DNA from: Dioscorea cayenensis subsp. rotundata
Taxonomy: Eukaryota; Streptophyta; Magnoliopsida; Dioscoreales; Dioscoreaceae
NCBI RefSeq assembly: GCF_009730915.1
Contig: NW_024087337.1
Coordinates: 50,109-114,108, forward strand
Length of the DNA stretch: 64,000 nucleotides
Direction: 5' to 3'
Part shown: piece by piece, positions 35,192 through 47,200 of the stretch
Numbering within the stretch: position 1 is the first letter of the stretch
Layout of the letters: the number at the start of each line of letters is the position of its first letter
Program-made: the position numbers and the translations under genes
Notes under the pieces: model-generated
Told to the model about the DNA's origin: nothing
Seen by the model: the letters and a program-made list of their open reading frames with translations, nothing else
The model's database searches: none

Positions 35192-35695
35192 TCAGTGCTT
35201 AACCTCTCCTCCTCCAGCAATGTGATATTCATCAGCATCAGTTTTAGTAGTAGTAGTGGTTGTTGATTTTGGTAGTGGCATAACATAGTATTCTTGACCC
35301 GGTGTAAAATCATTTTCATTTTCATTTTCATTTTTATTATTCTTCTCAGAAGCATCAGTTTTAGTAGTAGTAGTAGTTTTTGATTTTGGTAGTGGCATAA
35401 GATAGTAATCTTGACCCGGTCTAAATTCATTTTCATTCTCAGAAGAAGCATGATCAGGATTAGTATTTGATTCACCCGGCTTAGTAGTACTAGTATCAGT
35501 TTGATGTTCCTTACCATGCTTGGCATGCCCGGTAAATGGCTCAAGAATATCTCCGGAGGTAATTTTGGTCACTGTGTCAATCACAACAGCTTCAGTTGCA
35601 TCAAGAAGCTTGCCACCAGCGCTCAGTAACCCACCAGAGGTTTGAGACTTAGTCTCATCAGGATTGGTTGGCTTCAGTATTGCTGAGAAATCCAT
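35192..35695 (-). CDS. diverged nodulin-related (NRP1-like) paralogue with internal repeat (167 aa)
   Basis: Single exon. Residues 1-55 resemble the neighbouring NRP1-like protein ('MDFSAILKPTNPDE', 'GGLLSAGGKLLDATEA'). The rest does not: the conserved 'GQYVDKAETYLHSYG' segment is absent, replaced by two ~40-residue repeats, each with 'NENE(F)xPGQ(D/E)YYxMPLPKS' followed by a Thr run and 'KTDA'. The repeat is visible in DNA at about 35240-35320 and 35350-35440. Low complexity and very polar, so probably disordered. The promoter region (TATAAATA at 35792-35799, 'gtttgaag', GGT/GAT repeats) matches that of the 39-kb gene, so it may be expressed. Function unknown; family members in Arabidopsis are linked to heat and ABA responses. 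Confidence 0.72.
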   Translation of the reverse strand: MDFSAILKPTNPDETKSQTSGGLLSAGGKLLDATEAVVIDTVTKITSGDILEPFTGHAKHGKEHQTDTSTTKPGESNTNPDHASSENENEFRPGQDYYLMPLPKSKTTTTTKTDASEKNNKNENENENDFTPGQEYYVMPLPKSTTTTTTKTDADEYHIAGGGEVKH

Positions 35696-35791
35696 TTTGG
35701 AAAAGATTGAAAGGTTTGAAGTGAGCTTAATTAATTGGCTAAGGAGAAGAAGGTGGTGGTGGTGATGATGAACGGAGATGAGGGTATTTAC

Positions 35792-35799
35792 TATTTATA
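35792..35799 (-). promoter_or_regulatory. TATA box of the diverged NRP paralogue
   Basis: TATAAATA on the minus strand, about 97 bp upstream of the ATG, in a position equivalent to the TATA box of the 39-kb paralogue. Confidence 0.65.
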
Positions 35800-35839
35800 G
35801 AGCTACATGGTGAGATTTAATTATTGAAGCTTAGATTAA

Positions 35840-36400
35840 AAATTTAAAAAGTTGTGGTTGAGAGTCATGCACGTGATATTTTGTGTTTGTGTGGTGGTGG
35901 TAATGCCATGAATATTGTTTGAGATATTGTTGATATTCTAAGAACGTGAGACCTTTGTTTTATGCAATAATGCAATGTTGTCAAAAAAATATTTACTGAA
36001 TTTGGGAGGATTCTTCCCTTTTTTTTTATAAAATATGGATAAGCATGTAGAGTTGGTACTAATGAGTTGAGTTTTTGACAAACTGAGAAAAACTTCAAGA
36101 GAAACACCAAAACAACACAATTAATTAACTCAAAAAAAGGAACTTGCTTTACCTGCAGTATCAATAATGCACTTAGGGAAATCTAACCCTTAATTTATGA
36201 AAAATTAAGAGATAAAGCAAGATTGCATAAAGTATATATGTCAAGCTAATTTATTAATAGCAGGATTACAACATGCATGCATGTCTAGCAATTTATCAGT
36301 AAACTCATTGCCTTAATCTAATCACATTAATCACTTCAGTTATCCGCTAAGACATGCACTAGCTACAAAATCCATATGGTTAATTAATTGTCTCCACTAA
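35840..36400. other. AT-rich spacer, upstream of the NRP paralogue
   Basis: Beyond the promoter homology with 39580-39690 (to about 35910) nothing is recognised. Short open frames on the minus strand are T-rich and unconvincing. Confidence 0.45.
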
Positions 36401-36416
36401 AGCTTGGCCATCAGTT

Positions 36417-36651
36417 GCCAACGACATGCGGGTCTATTGGTACACGGGTCGCCGATAGAGCTCTCACCGAGTGGTGAGAGTTCGATTCTCGGCTGAGAGT
36501 ACATTTCTGGAAGTTATAAATAGTGGTTGTGTATGAGTGGTTCCAGCGCCCACGTGAGCGCCGCCTCGTCTCCACTTGTTCCACCGAGGCTTATGCACGT
36601 CTCTGAGGTCTCTAGTGGATTCGCCCCGCTCTTCTTCCAAAAAAAAACCAC
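36417..36651 (+). mobile_element. tRNA-derived SINE (family 1), plus orientation
   Basis: 235 bp bounded by the perfect 14-bp repeat CTTGGCCATCAGTT (36403-36416 and 36652-36665). A-box-like 'GTCTATTGGTACACGGG', B-box 'GAGTTCGATTCTCGG', body ending 'GATTCGCCCCGCTC' and an A-rich end. About 85-90% similar by eye to the copy at 12399-12628. Confidence 0.92.
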
Positions 36652-36669
36652 CTTGGCCATCAGTTAAAA

Positions 36670-37825
36670 CATTGTGTTGGATTGCAGTCCTCTCTCAAAG
36701 CAATATATTCCAAGGTCTTTAATTAGTATTGCTACAATTTCAATGTGAAGGCTTTAAGTCCATTTTCACAGTGACAGAACTTGTTGTCAAGACAATATGA
36801 TGAAGGTCAACAAAAATTACAAATCTTAGGCCACAAGAAGATATCTATGATGACCATGAAGCGTCACTAAAAATAGTAATTTTCTCTTAGGACCTAAAGA
36901 GTCAAACTACACTACCTAACAATGCTTTCTTTTCTTTTAAGATAATCATCAGAATATAGGATCACTGAATTAAAGCTCAACTAACATGTTACATGTAACC
37001 CCCCAAAGGGACCATGCACATGTTGAGTTTATACTCCCAATTTTTGTCTTGAAGCAAGCATATAACCAATTTCTTCTTATGAACCCTTGACTGAAATTTA
37101 GTTTAGGAGGAGACTAAGTACTATAAACATTATTTATTTATTATTTACATATAACAAATTTTTATTTTCTTTTATATTAGTTCACCCATATGATAGATTT
37201 TTACGAGATTGTTAAACCACCATAATTGATGTATAGAGGTCTATTTATTTATTTATTTATAGCACTTAGCTTTTTTTATTAAAAAAAAATATAACAATAA
37301 ATATATATATAAATTAAAATTTTAAAGGGTAAAAAGTTAACAGTTAATTGTACCAAAATCTTTAACATTATACTCTCTGGAATTTCAGAAGTCTAGCCTG
37401 TAAAGCTGTCAAAGATGATAATGCATAGATGGATGGGTATCATTATCATCATGGTATATAATTAATTATTGGAAACTACAAAAGAATGGAAGGAAATGCC
37501 TATTGGTTACGCCCATGATTTTAACCTTTCATTAACTAGTCCTTAACTTAAAAAATAGCTAAACAAACTATTAAGTATTAATTAACTACAAGTTTCAGCT
37601 CACAGATGGCATGTCCCATAATTCTCTTTTACTAAGTGAGAGATTGAGGTAGAGGAGGCAGGATTGACCCAGTGAATCATTAGCATGTTTAATTTATAAT
37701 AATTAAAATATAAGAGCTTATTATAAAAAATGCACAGCATTGATAAAAAAAATCTTTTTAAAAAAAAGTTTTATATTCTATATCTTTTCTCATGAGATTT
37801 TTTTATAGTATTTTTCAAGTATCAT
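36670..37825. other. AT-rich intergenic DNA
   Basis: No gene, RNA or clear element recognised between the SINE and the next repeat. Confidence 0.45.
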
Positions 37826-37975
37826 CAATCGCTTTTGTGGTAGTTAACCTGTAAAGTATTTAACTATTTTATAAGAAGTTGAAAATTAAACTCAATTTCA
37901 ATATTTGATTAATTAGAGAGCAAATAAGAGATGTGTGGGAGTTTGTCTATATTATTTTATAAAAAAAAAACAAAA
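37825..37975 (+). repeat. SINE family 2, decayed copy
   Basis: 'ttttgtggtagttaacctgtaaagtatttaac' (A-box-like) and 'aattaaactcaatttc' (B-box position), then 'agatgtgtgggagtttgtctatattatttta' and poly(A), the same order as in 21945-22080 and 22520-22660. Confidence 0.5.
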
Positions 37976-38219
37976 CAATTTCCAATGTCATTTATCTTAT
38001 CAAACAATTAAGAAATTTTAGCAATAACAAGTATTACATAAAACATATAAGCATATACACAAAAACAGAAATACTTAGACATTGAAAAACTGACAAAAAA
38101 AAAAAATTCAAAAAAAAAAATCGATAAAATAACATTTTAAAACCCTCATTAGTGATACTTAAACTAAACTAAATAAGTAGACACATTTTTAAAGAAAAAA
38201 AAAAGTAAAAGGAAATAAA

Positions 38220-38425
38220 TTCTCACTTCACTCGGATGGAGATACCCTGAATCCATTCCTCTCTTAAGCCATTTATCAAGTTCTCACTGCCTGTGTCAAT
38301 TAAATTATAAAACTTAAAGCAAGAAATTCCCTTTGTGTTTGTCATATTGCTAGAAATATAAACATATATATATACTGTTATTCCTCTTATCAAATAAGCA
38401 ATGTATTACTAACAAATATGATGAG
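38220..38425 (+). pseudogene. FMO 3' relic, cassette copy 3
   Basis: Matches the last exon and 3' UTR of the intact FMO: 'ctcacttcactcggatggagataccctgaatccattcctctc' corresponds to the final codons at 31453-31490; then 'atcaagttctcactg', 'caattaaatta', 'caagaaattccc', 'tgttattcctcttatcaaa'. Everything upstream is absent. Confidence 0.85.
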
Positions 38426-39017
38426 CATAAAATTCCAAAAATATCCTGAAACAATTTAGAACACAGATATAAATTTTAGATAATGTATTCTTTTTTTTAT
38501 TTAAAAAATAATAATAATGTGCCCCATGTCCTATACCTTTAATTTGCAACTTTCTTTTCAAAAAACTTGAATCTCAATTTCTGAATATGGACAAGACAGA
38601 CATAGATTTTTCCTGTCCATTAGTTCAAAGACAATCCTTAAAAGTACTATTTCTAATTTTACTCAGGAGATCAGGGATCTACTAATGTGTGTATAATATA
38701 TATATATATATATAGAACCATAGTATCATAGGCTTCTCATGAGGATACAAACTAACATTAATAATTGTTACTTAAAGTATCACAGACTTCCATGAGGATA
38801 CAAGCTTACATAAATACACACTGCCTAAATTAGAGTGAACCAAGATGCACAAAGCCACAATCTGATTTTTCACAAATACAAACACTAATTAATAATAACC
38901 AACATAAAATTTAAGTTATATATATATAATAAAAATTCTAACAGGCACAACACAAAACATATATAGCAAGCAAACATAAACACAAATACTGAAAATAGTA
39001 AACTCATACATAGATTA

Positions 39018-39497
39018 CTACTTAAACAATCCTTGAGCCACCTTCAAGTATTCACCAGCTCCACTTTTAGGTTCTTCTTCTTCTTCAGATGCAGCAGCAG
39101 CAGCAGGAATTGGTTCAGTGGTATCATGAGTAGCAGCAGCAGCAGTAGCAGCAGTTGGTTCAGTAGTAGTAGTAGTAGTAGCAGGAGGAGGATGATCAGT
39201 AGTAGGAGTAGTTGAAGGTTTGCCATATGAATGAAGGTATGTCTCAGCCTTGTCAACATACTGACCTATGCTTGTGTTCTTAAGCTTAGCTTGATCAGAG
39301 ACAGCACCGAGAACATCTCCGGCGGCATCGGCCACCTTCGACTTATCGATCTTATCGGTTTCATGCCGATAAGCTGCAGAAGCAGCATCACTTAGAACCT
39401 TAGCACTACCCAGAAGTTCAGAGGATGAAGACTTGCTGTTGTTGTCATCTTCCTTAGTATCTGGATTGACAGCCTTGAGTATTGAAGAGAAGTTCAT
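39018..39497 (-). CDS. nodulin-related protein 1-like (159 aa)
   Basis: Single exon. N-terminal 'MNFSSILKAVNPDT', a central conserved block ('LLGSAKVLSDAASAAYRHETDKIDKSKVADAAGDVLGAVS' region, about residues 28-68, and 'SIGQYVDKAETYLHSYGKPS', about 76-95), a Thr/Ala/Pro low-complexity linker encoded by AGC/AGT trinucleotide repeats, and a C-terminal 'GAGEYLKVAQGLFK'. This layout matches the plant NRP1 family (Arabidopsis At2g03440 type), small soluble proteins reported in heat-stress and ABA responses. It is the most family-like of the three cassette copies. It faces the FMO relic tail to tail. Confidence 0.85.
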   Translation of the reverse strand: MNFSSILKAVNPDTKEDDNNSKSSSSELLGSAKVLSDAASAAYRHETDKIDKSKVADAAGDVLGAVSDQAKLKNTSIGQYVDKAETYLHSYGKPSTTPTTDHPPPATTTTTTEPTAATAAAATHDTTEPIPAAAAASEEEEEPKSGAGEYLKVAQGLFK

Positions 39498-39573
39498 TGT
39501 TTTGAAGAAGAGAGGTTTGAAGCTTTGCTTTTGAGATTTGGAGAAGATGGTGATGGTGATGATGAGTGTGGGG

Positions 39574-39580
39574 ATTTATA
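39574..39580 (-). promoter_or_regulatory. TATA box of the NRP1-like gene
   Basis: TATAAAT on the minus strand, 77-83 bp upstream of the ATG, with flanks (GAT/GGT repeats, 'ttgaag') shared with the 35.7-kb paralogue promoter. Confidence 0.65.
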
Positions 39581-39699
39581 GAGTTGTAAATTGGTGATAT
39601 TTCATTGATTCTTTGTTTGAAGTTTTGTGGATGAGATTCATGCAAAGTGTGTTTGTGAGATATGTTTGTATGGTTGTGTGGTTGTTGGTAATTGAATTG

Positions 39700-41200
39700 T
39701 GACTGTCAAGGCTTAAGATATTGGATGGCATGGGACCCTTTTTCTGTTCATATTGCCGACAGAAATTAAAGTTGGTTACTTTGCTTTAATTATTCATTAA
39801 TTTAAAGTTTAATGACTTTGACTTTGATCACTTGCTCACCATAAATTACTTTACCATGTGAACTGTGAAGTGAAAGATTGTTTTTATGGAGCCTTTACTT
39901 GCCACCTCTTTAAAAAGCAGGGACATAAGTAAAAGCTGAAAATTAATCGTAAAAGTTAAAAATTAATCATTCAACTCATACATCTATTTTACCTTCGTAT
40001 TCCATAATAAAACTAAATATCTCTAGGATATGAGTCATTTGGTAAAAATTAATTTAAAATCTTTTGGTTTTCATATATCATGACACCTGCATTTTTTATT
40101 TTATTTTATTAGATAAAAAAATTTCTTAATTGATTTAACTTAATTTAATTTCTAATTTATTTATACACAATTTTATTTTTAGTGCATGTCATGTCATTAG
40201 GCGTATAATTAAGTTAACAAATATATTATACAATTTTTATTTAAAAATAATACATATATATATATATGATTAATTATAATGAAAAATCACAATGCCTTCT
40301 ATGATTATTGTACCGTTGGCCACCAAAACAAAAACCAGTGAGTTAATATAATCAATTTTTTGGTAGTCCTTTGAAAATTTAATCACAATTTCAAGCAGAG
40401 CAAAATATAACAAAAATAAGAAGAAAAGGACCAACACACAAGAGAGATGCAATGAACAAAACAGACAAATTTAAAGAAAAAAGGAAAAATTTTAACAGCT
40501 AAGTGTATCAAAATCTTGGGCATTAAAATGGTAGGTTAAGTTTGAAAAAGAGTTACAAATGGAATTTAACAAGTCTAGCAGCCCCTAAAGCTGGAAAAGA
40601 TAACCCTAAATCATACATTGATGGTATCATGGTGTATTAACCAGAAAACTAAAACAGAGGAGAAGAAAGGAAATGCCTCTTGTGACACCCACAATATTAA
40701 CCTTTTTACTTGCTAGTGGTTCCTAACTAAATGGGTAGAAGATCAACCATTTGTTAGTGTACATCTGAAGCATTTATGCTAGACCTAAAGGATGTCGGCA
40801 TTACTGTACATGAACAGCAGGTGAAATGAAACTCCCCAGATCAGTTGCAGATTAGATGAGAGCTGTGGGCACAAGAGGAATTGTCGATAAAGGCTTCACG
40901 GCGCCGACCACCACTGTTCATAACATGATTAATTGAGTAATTCTTTGAAAAGCTCCAGCTTTCAGATGACCGATTTCCTTGACTTTGCTCAGGAGTTATT
41001 CATCGCGACCTGCTAAGATGACCACTTTAGCAACAAACTAAATAAACATGGACCGGTAATGCATGTTAAAGTCTCCGAGTTCAATGCAGATTGTTTGATA
41101 AATTCTTATCTGTTTGTAAGAAAACAAACTATAGTTGTCATACGAAATCAAGTCATTCTCAGAGTATATAAGCAAGTGATAAATAGACATGTATGATATG
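39700..41200. other. intergenic DNA and 3' side of the nucleotidyltransferase gene
   Basis: 39700-40470 is AT-rich without features. 40740-41200 is less AT-rich and probably 3' UTR of the minus-strand gene; an AG acceptor near 41011 could allow a short extra terminal exon (see that gene). Confidence 0.45.
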
Positions 41201-41208
41201 AACTGATG

Positions 41209-44200
41209 TTACCTCGGTATTAAAGGAGAGGAGGGTCGATCTGGCGAAGAACGCGAAGAACCTCCAAAATGTGCATTTTGTCTCTGGTCATAAGCTCCCC
41301 TGGCGGAAACACCCTCATTGGGTTGTACTTGTACTTCATTCATACTTGACAAACTAACTGACCCTATTGAACCAAATTCAAGCTGCTCGGCAGGAGACCC
41401 ATATCCAACTCCTTGATTAAATGGATACAGCATCACAAAGGGAGGAAGTGCAGGTCCTGTTGGACTAGCTCCATTTGCATTTAAAGCTGGAAGTGGTTGG
41501 TATGAACCATATGTTGTGCTTGATGAGCTATTTGAGGGGTTACTTGACCGAAAAGAACTGGTATGGGAATTGTAGGATGTAATTGGTTCATGCCTATATG
41601 AATTCCATGTTTTGTCCGATCGGTTGTCAGTTGCAGATAATCGATCAGACTGAAGGCTTGGTTTCTCAGCTTGAGGTCGACCATAACTTCGGCCAGCGTT
41701 GCGTGATTTCGAGTTAATCCAGCTACTCTCCCTGTCAGATCGATCCCTCTGATCAAAATTTTGATTTCCTCTGTGGTTTCTTGTGTTTGAAGATTGGCGG
41801 TCCCTGAAAGATTTCTGAAATGGAAAAGGCATACAATAATCATTTCCAAAATCTTGCAAACGATGCAAAACAAAAAGCTCACAGAAATTAAATTTCCGAG
41901 TACAGCAGAGTTTCCCAGCTCATTGTGACTTTATCCAGGAAAGATTTTCAATGGATCAAATCAAACAGGATAATGTTAGATTATAAAGGAAAGGATGAGA
42001 GGAAGGATAACAAAAAATGCTTTTCAATGAACAAATATATGTATTCCATCATCTAAATAGGTAGCCTACTCTTCTGACATCAACTAAATTCATGTGTCAA
42101 TTTACACAAACAGCAGGTGAGCATCATCACTTATGTTCAAGCAACCTAAAAGTTGAGAATCATCCATCGATTATATCCAAAGCATTGGCTTCATATACAA
42201 TATTTTATAAGTTTAAAAATGAAAGAAATCGCAGGAGATTCAAGACACCTTAAGTTCAAACGTAAGGTGGTTAAAACATAAAAAGGCTAGCTAATGAATT
42301 AAATAATTAAGATATTCTGATTTTATATTGATGAAATTTATCAAAAGCGGAAAGCAACCATACCTCTTCAACAGGTACTAAAAAAAAATGAAAATGCAGA
42401 TAAATACACATCACAGGTTAGGAAAACTTACAGGATTCGGCAAGTAGGTTCCAGTACCACGTCGATATCTGGGGATTTCCTCAGCAAAACGCTGGACACC
42501 AGAATTCCTACGAGGCCCAGGCTGAAGAGCGGTGACAGGAACCAATCTCGGGCCATAATTTCCAATCTGCGTAATAAGATTTCCATTGGATGAGAATGGT
42601 CTACCAGGGCCATCCCATGGGAAATGCCCTTGCAGGTATACTGGTGGGGCATTAGAAGAGTAAATCAATGGCCCTTGTTGGCGTGTGCTCTGGCAAAATC
42701 GTCCATATTGCAGACTCTGCCAATGACTAGCAAAGTCACTATTTAGAATGTCAGCCTTATGCTCCTCCGCAAGAATGGGAGCAGTTCTTAATGCAGCTGA
42801 ACCTAAATGAGCTTCAAACTGATCAAGACTCTCTCCTGCATCAAAATTCTGATCACATGAATTGACATGACCATGCTCCAGCAACTCATCATTATCCACT
42901 TGGGTGGTCGGGCCATTGGAATTGCCTGCTTCAGAAGGGAAATTATAGACTGGCACCATCGTCAGGAAGGGAACAGGAGGACCAGTTGGATAGAATGCAA
43001 TAGGAACCACCCCAGTATTATTATTAACCAACTTCTGCTGCGAACCACTAACCAGTGGTGAGATTGAAATCATCGAGTCTGCACCAGCAATCTCTGCAGA
43101 TTCATATCCGGGTGACTGATGGCTTCTAGAACGTGGTGAAGCTTCATCATCGGCCTGTGCAGAAAACAAATCCAAAGAATCCTCATGCTGCCACCCACTT
43201 TTTGTTTTAGCGGGAACAGAGGTTGCATCTGAAGAAGGTTTCCTTCCACGTCTATCCTTCACTGGCTTGGAGGCCTTGATGGATGATCCATCCCACGAAT
43301 TTTCAGAAGCTGACTTATTCCTTGAAGAGCCAGGCTGATGGCCAGAAAGGGATCTTGAGTTCCCAGTCCTCTCATTAGCATTATTTTCACTAGTTCTGCT
43401 TGTTTGATGATGGAAAGCAGTAAAATCATCAGTTGCCAATTCTTTCTCCTCCCTGGCAAACTTATGATGTCCTCGCACAAAGGGAGCACCCGAATTATTT
43501 ACCTGTAATGATGCAACAGAGTCGAGAAATCCCAGAGTTGGCTGTTTTTGATCATCAGGAACGATCCTATGAAAACCTCCAGCATCAAGTTCAAACCCTC
43601 TATTGGATCCAGCCACGTGTTCATGCCAGAAATGATCATTATCCTCATGATTTATTTCTGGCACACTACAACTTTCATTGCCAGATTCAATTTCTTCTGA
43701 ATTTGAACTGAGAGTGGAAGTAGGGTAAGCATGGGAGAATTGTGAAGAAATAAGAGCATGAGAGAAATCAAATTTGGGTGCCCATGCTGGGTCTATTAAT
43801 GGAAAGTTAGTGGGATAAATGCTTGCCAAATTTCTTTGAGCACAACCAAGTGAAGCCAGAGAAGGAGGCAATGGTATAGGAAGATGAGGCATACTAAAAT
43901 GCAAGGGCAAACGAATTGGGCCAGAAAAATTATGACCACTGGAAGATGCTCCCAAATTGATCAAATCCTGCTGCTCCTGGTCCAATTCCTGCTGTAACTC
44001 GATTGCTTCAGCAACAGAACCAAGGTCTCCACCCACAGTTGTGAAGCCAACATCCTGATAATCACTCGAAACACTGTCTAAGTCAGAAGACCGAAGGCTT
44101 TTATGAGGGGAAATCTGCCTCAAAGATGATGGATCATCAGAAGATATTCCACTATGGCATCCAGAAGCTTCATAGCTTGATTCTTTTCTACCAAAACTAT

Positions 44201-47200
44201 ACTCAGACTTTGTGTGAGCAATCTGATCTTTCCCTGTACCTGGAACTTTGTTTTTATTCCCCCCAAATGACACTTCTGCAGATGAATCAATTAGTTCTGG
44301 ACTTGAACGTGTCCTTGCAAACTGAAACCTTGCCTGGCCTCCCAGATCATTTAGAGGATAAACAGGCCTGGAATTTTTCTGATTCTTTTCAGCTTGAGAA
44401 GACCCTCTTGAACTAGTGCTCTTCTCAACCTTATCTGAAGCCCTGGTGTTGCTTGGGTTGGAGATATTTTGCTGGATTGGAGAGTAAGAAGCTGATGGAG
44501 CACTCGTTTTAACAATATTTGCTGACTGCTGCCTGATATTTTTAAAAATCTGAGAAGTCCTAGCTTGAACGCCAAGACTGCCTTCAGCCTGATACTCAAC
44601 AGGACCCAAACGTTCGCTATTTTTCTTAATGCTTGATGTGCTTCTGGAATTGTTAGATTCTTCTTGCGAACCACTTTTTGAAGGTTGCAACTGGCAGAGA
44701 CTTGGGCTAGGAGCATCAGGGCGATTACCACTACCATGCCTCTCCCATGTGTTCATGAAGAACTGATTCAATTCAGCAATGAGGTTTTCTTTTGGACAAT
44801 GAACTAATTTGGCTAGTCTTTTTGCTCCAAAAGAAAAGGCACTACGTATCCTAAAAAAGTTCCCTGAAATAAAAACAAAGATACAGCATGATGTGAGCAT
44901 GCTTGTTTGTAATTCCTACATAACATCAAGAAGTATGTGGCTCAAAAAATCATTTTCATAAAAGACATAGTAGAGTAATAATAGAAAATGGCAATAAATA
45001 AAATTTTTTGTATGAAATCAATGTTGGATAAGGAGCAAACACTGAAGCCATTTGGCGCAATTATCAGAGTCAACTATCTGAGCATCATATAAGAAAGTCA
45101 AAACTGGTGCAACATTTCTATCAATATGCATGCAGGAAATAAAAGGCTCCAAACTCAGTAATAGCAAGGTTTCCAAGTTAATTCAGTGCATACTTTGCCA
45201 TAAAGGAGCACCAAAACGCACGTATAAGAAAAGTATATCCAGTTGAACAAATAGGTCAATACAACAAACAAAATGCATTTGGACAAAATTAAAACAAAAT
45301 GCATAAAACAGTTTATGAGCCATTAAGCACATTTCTGCAAGCTAATAATTTGATGCAAAGTACACATTCTGCAGCTGCCGCATGTAAGAGTGGTAGTTAA
45401 AGTATTTAAACCAGGATTTTACCAATGCCTTATAGTTGAATAACCATGAAATATGTTGGCATCTCGCCTCCATAATAAACCAATAGCATGTCATGATCGC
45501 AATGCTATAAAAAATGATTGGAATGTGCAGGCAGTCAACCAACCACATAGAATATATATGGTAGACATAGACATATGCAGATCAATTTAAAATTTGAAAA
45601 GCAAAAATGTCATCACAACAAAGAAAATAAAATTAAAGGAATTGATTAAGCCGATATAGAACAGTCATAAGGGAAATCAATTGAAAAGTAATGCATTTAA
45701 CTTAAAAAACATACAGCATTTTATTTACATTCTTTAGCAGAATCAGATGATGACTATTAGCATGTCATTAGACAAAAACTAGACTAGAAGATGCATTTGA
45801 CAGCCAACCAGGATTAACTTCATGTATTTTCTAAGAGGAAGTAAAGGTATTCATAAATCATGTTAGTTAAGATGTTGGTGAAGAAAAAACGAGAAACTAA
45901 ATGCAAAAATGCTAATTAAGAAAATTTTGGTGAAATGAAAAAATGAAGGCATGCATAAGATTGCCTAGAGGAAATTACATAGTGATGGCCGTAATAAAAA
46001 TCAGTAGCTAATATAAACAATATTGGTGCATTGGTACAAATGAATTTCATTTTAAAATAGGGCCCTTTCAAGGTTGACCTTGTTTAAATTTGAAAATGTA
46101 CTGAAGAAAGAACTGATCAATCACAAAACAGAATAATGAAGCAAGCTTGAAGGGTCTTGCACTTCATAAAGAAACGACTGATATGGTAGTTTAGATTTCA
46201 AGGAAGGAAACCCACAATAAATAAATTAAAACGGGAGGGGAAAAAACCAAAAAATACAAATATTAACGCATGGAGAAAAAAAAAAGTCGAAAGAATAGAG
46301 ACAACTGTAACAATATCAAAAGGGAAAAGAAGATGACCAAACTGGCACATCAAGTTCAAATTTAAATTTTATTACACATACCTTTGCTGACGCTGCGACC
46401 AAGGTTATTATTGATTCGTAAGGGATCAATTACATTGAAATGTTTTGAAATAAAAGGCTGGCCCTGGCTTTCTTGACCTCCTGGGAAAACAGCATACACC
46501 ATGCTGCATGAATCAAGAAATCCTTTGCTAAGCAATAATTCGCCACCATCGTTCCGAGGTGGTTCCGCTGAATTGGAGAGGAAAACATGAGATTAAAGTT
46601 CTTGAGTTTCTCACACTAGCAATATTAATAATCCTAACTTACCAATCATATCAGGCAATGAATTAACTGGAACTGGACCCCAAAGACTCACACAGAACTT
46701 GTCCCAATCAAAGTTGCTGAAGAACTCAAGAAAACGATATAGAACCTGAAATTCAATGATAACAAACATGACATGGTCAGAAAATATTAGGAAGTAAAAA
46801 GGGTATACAACTAGCAGTAAAGTTACCTCAAGTGGTCCAGCAAACGAATTGTTAAACACATGAAATATATAAAGAACCAGAGTTTCTAAAGCATAGGTGG
46901 ATATAAGCCCATGATGAGCACCAAGTATACGGCTCTCATAGTAACACCAGGCTTTAATCAATATAATGCTTCGTTTGAAGAGATGGTTGTGATTTATCAA
47001 ATGGTCAATCTGCCAAAATAAGAAATATATCAGTAAAAGACTTCTATCATATGAAACTGTTCATTATCAGGTTCTGTTACTTCAAAGAGAAATTCAAGAC
47101 TGAGCTTACCTCTTCAAGGAAACAAAGTGTACACAACCCACCAACCTGATTAAAAGATATATCTACAACAATATTTTCTACAAGACACTTTACTATCTTT

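Noticed and set aside
36455-36500. tRNA-like B-box suggesting a tRNA gene
   Set aside because: No cloverleaf can be drawn; it belongs to a SINE with target duplications.
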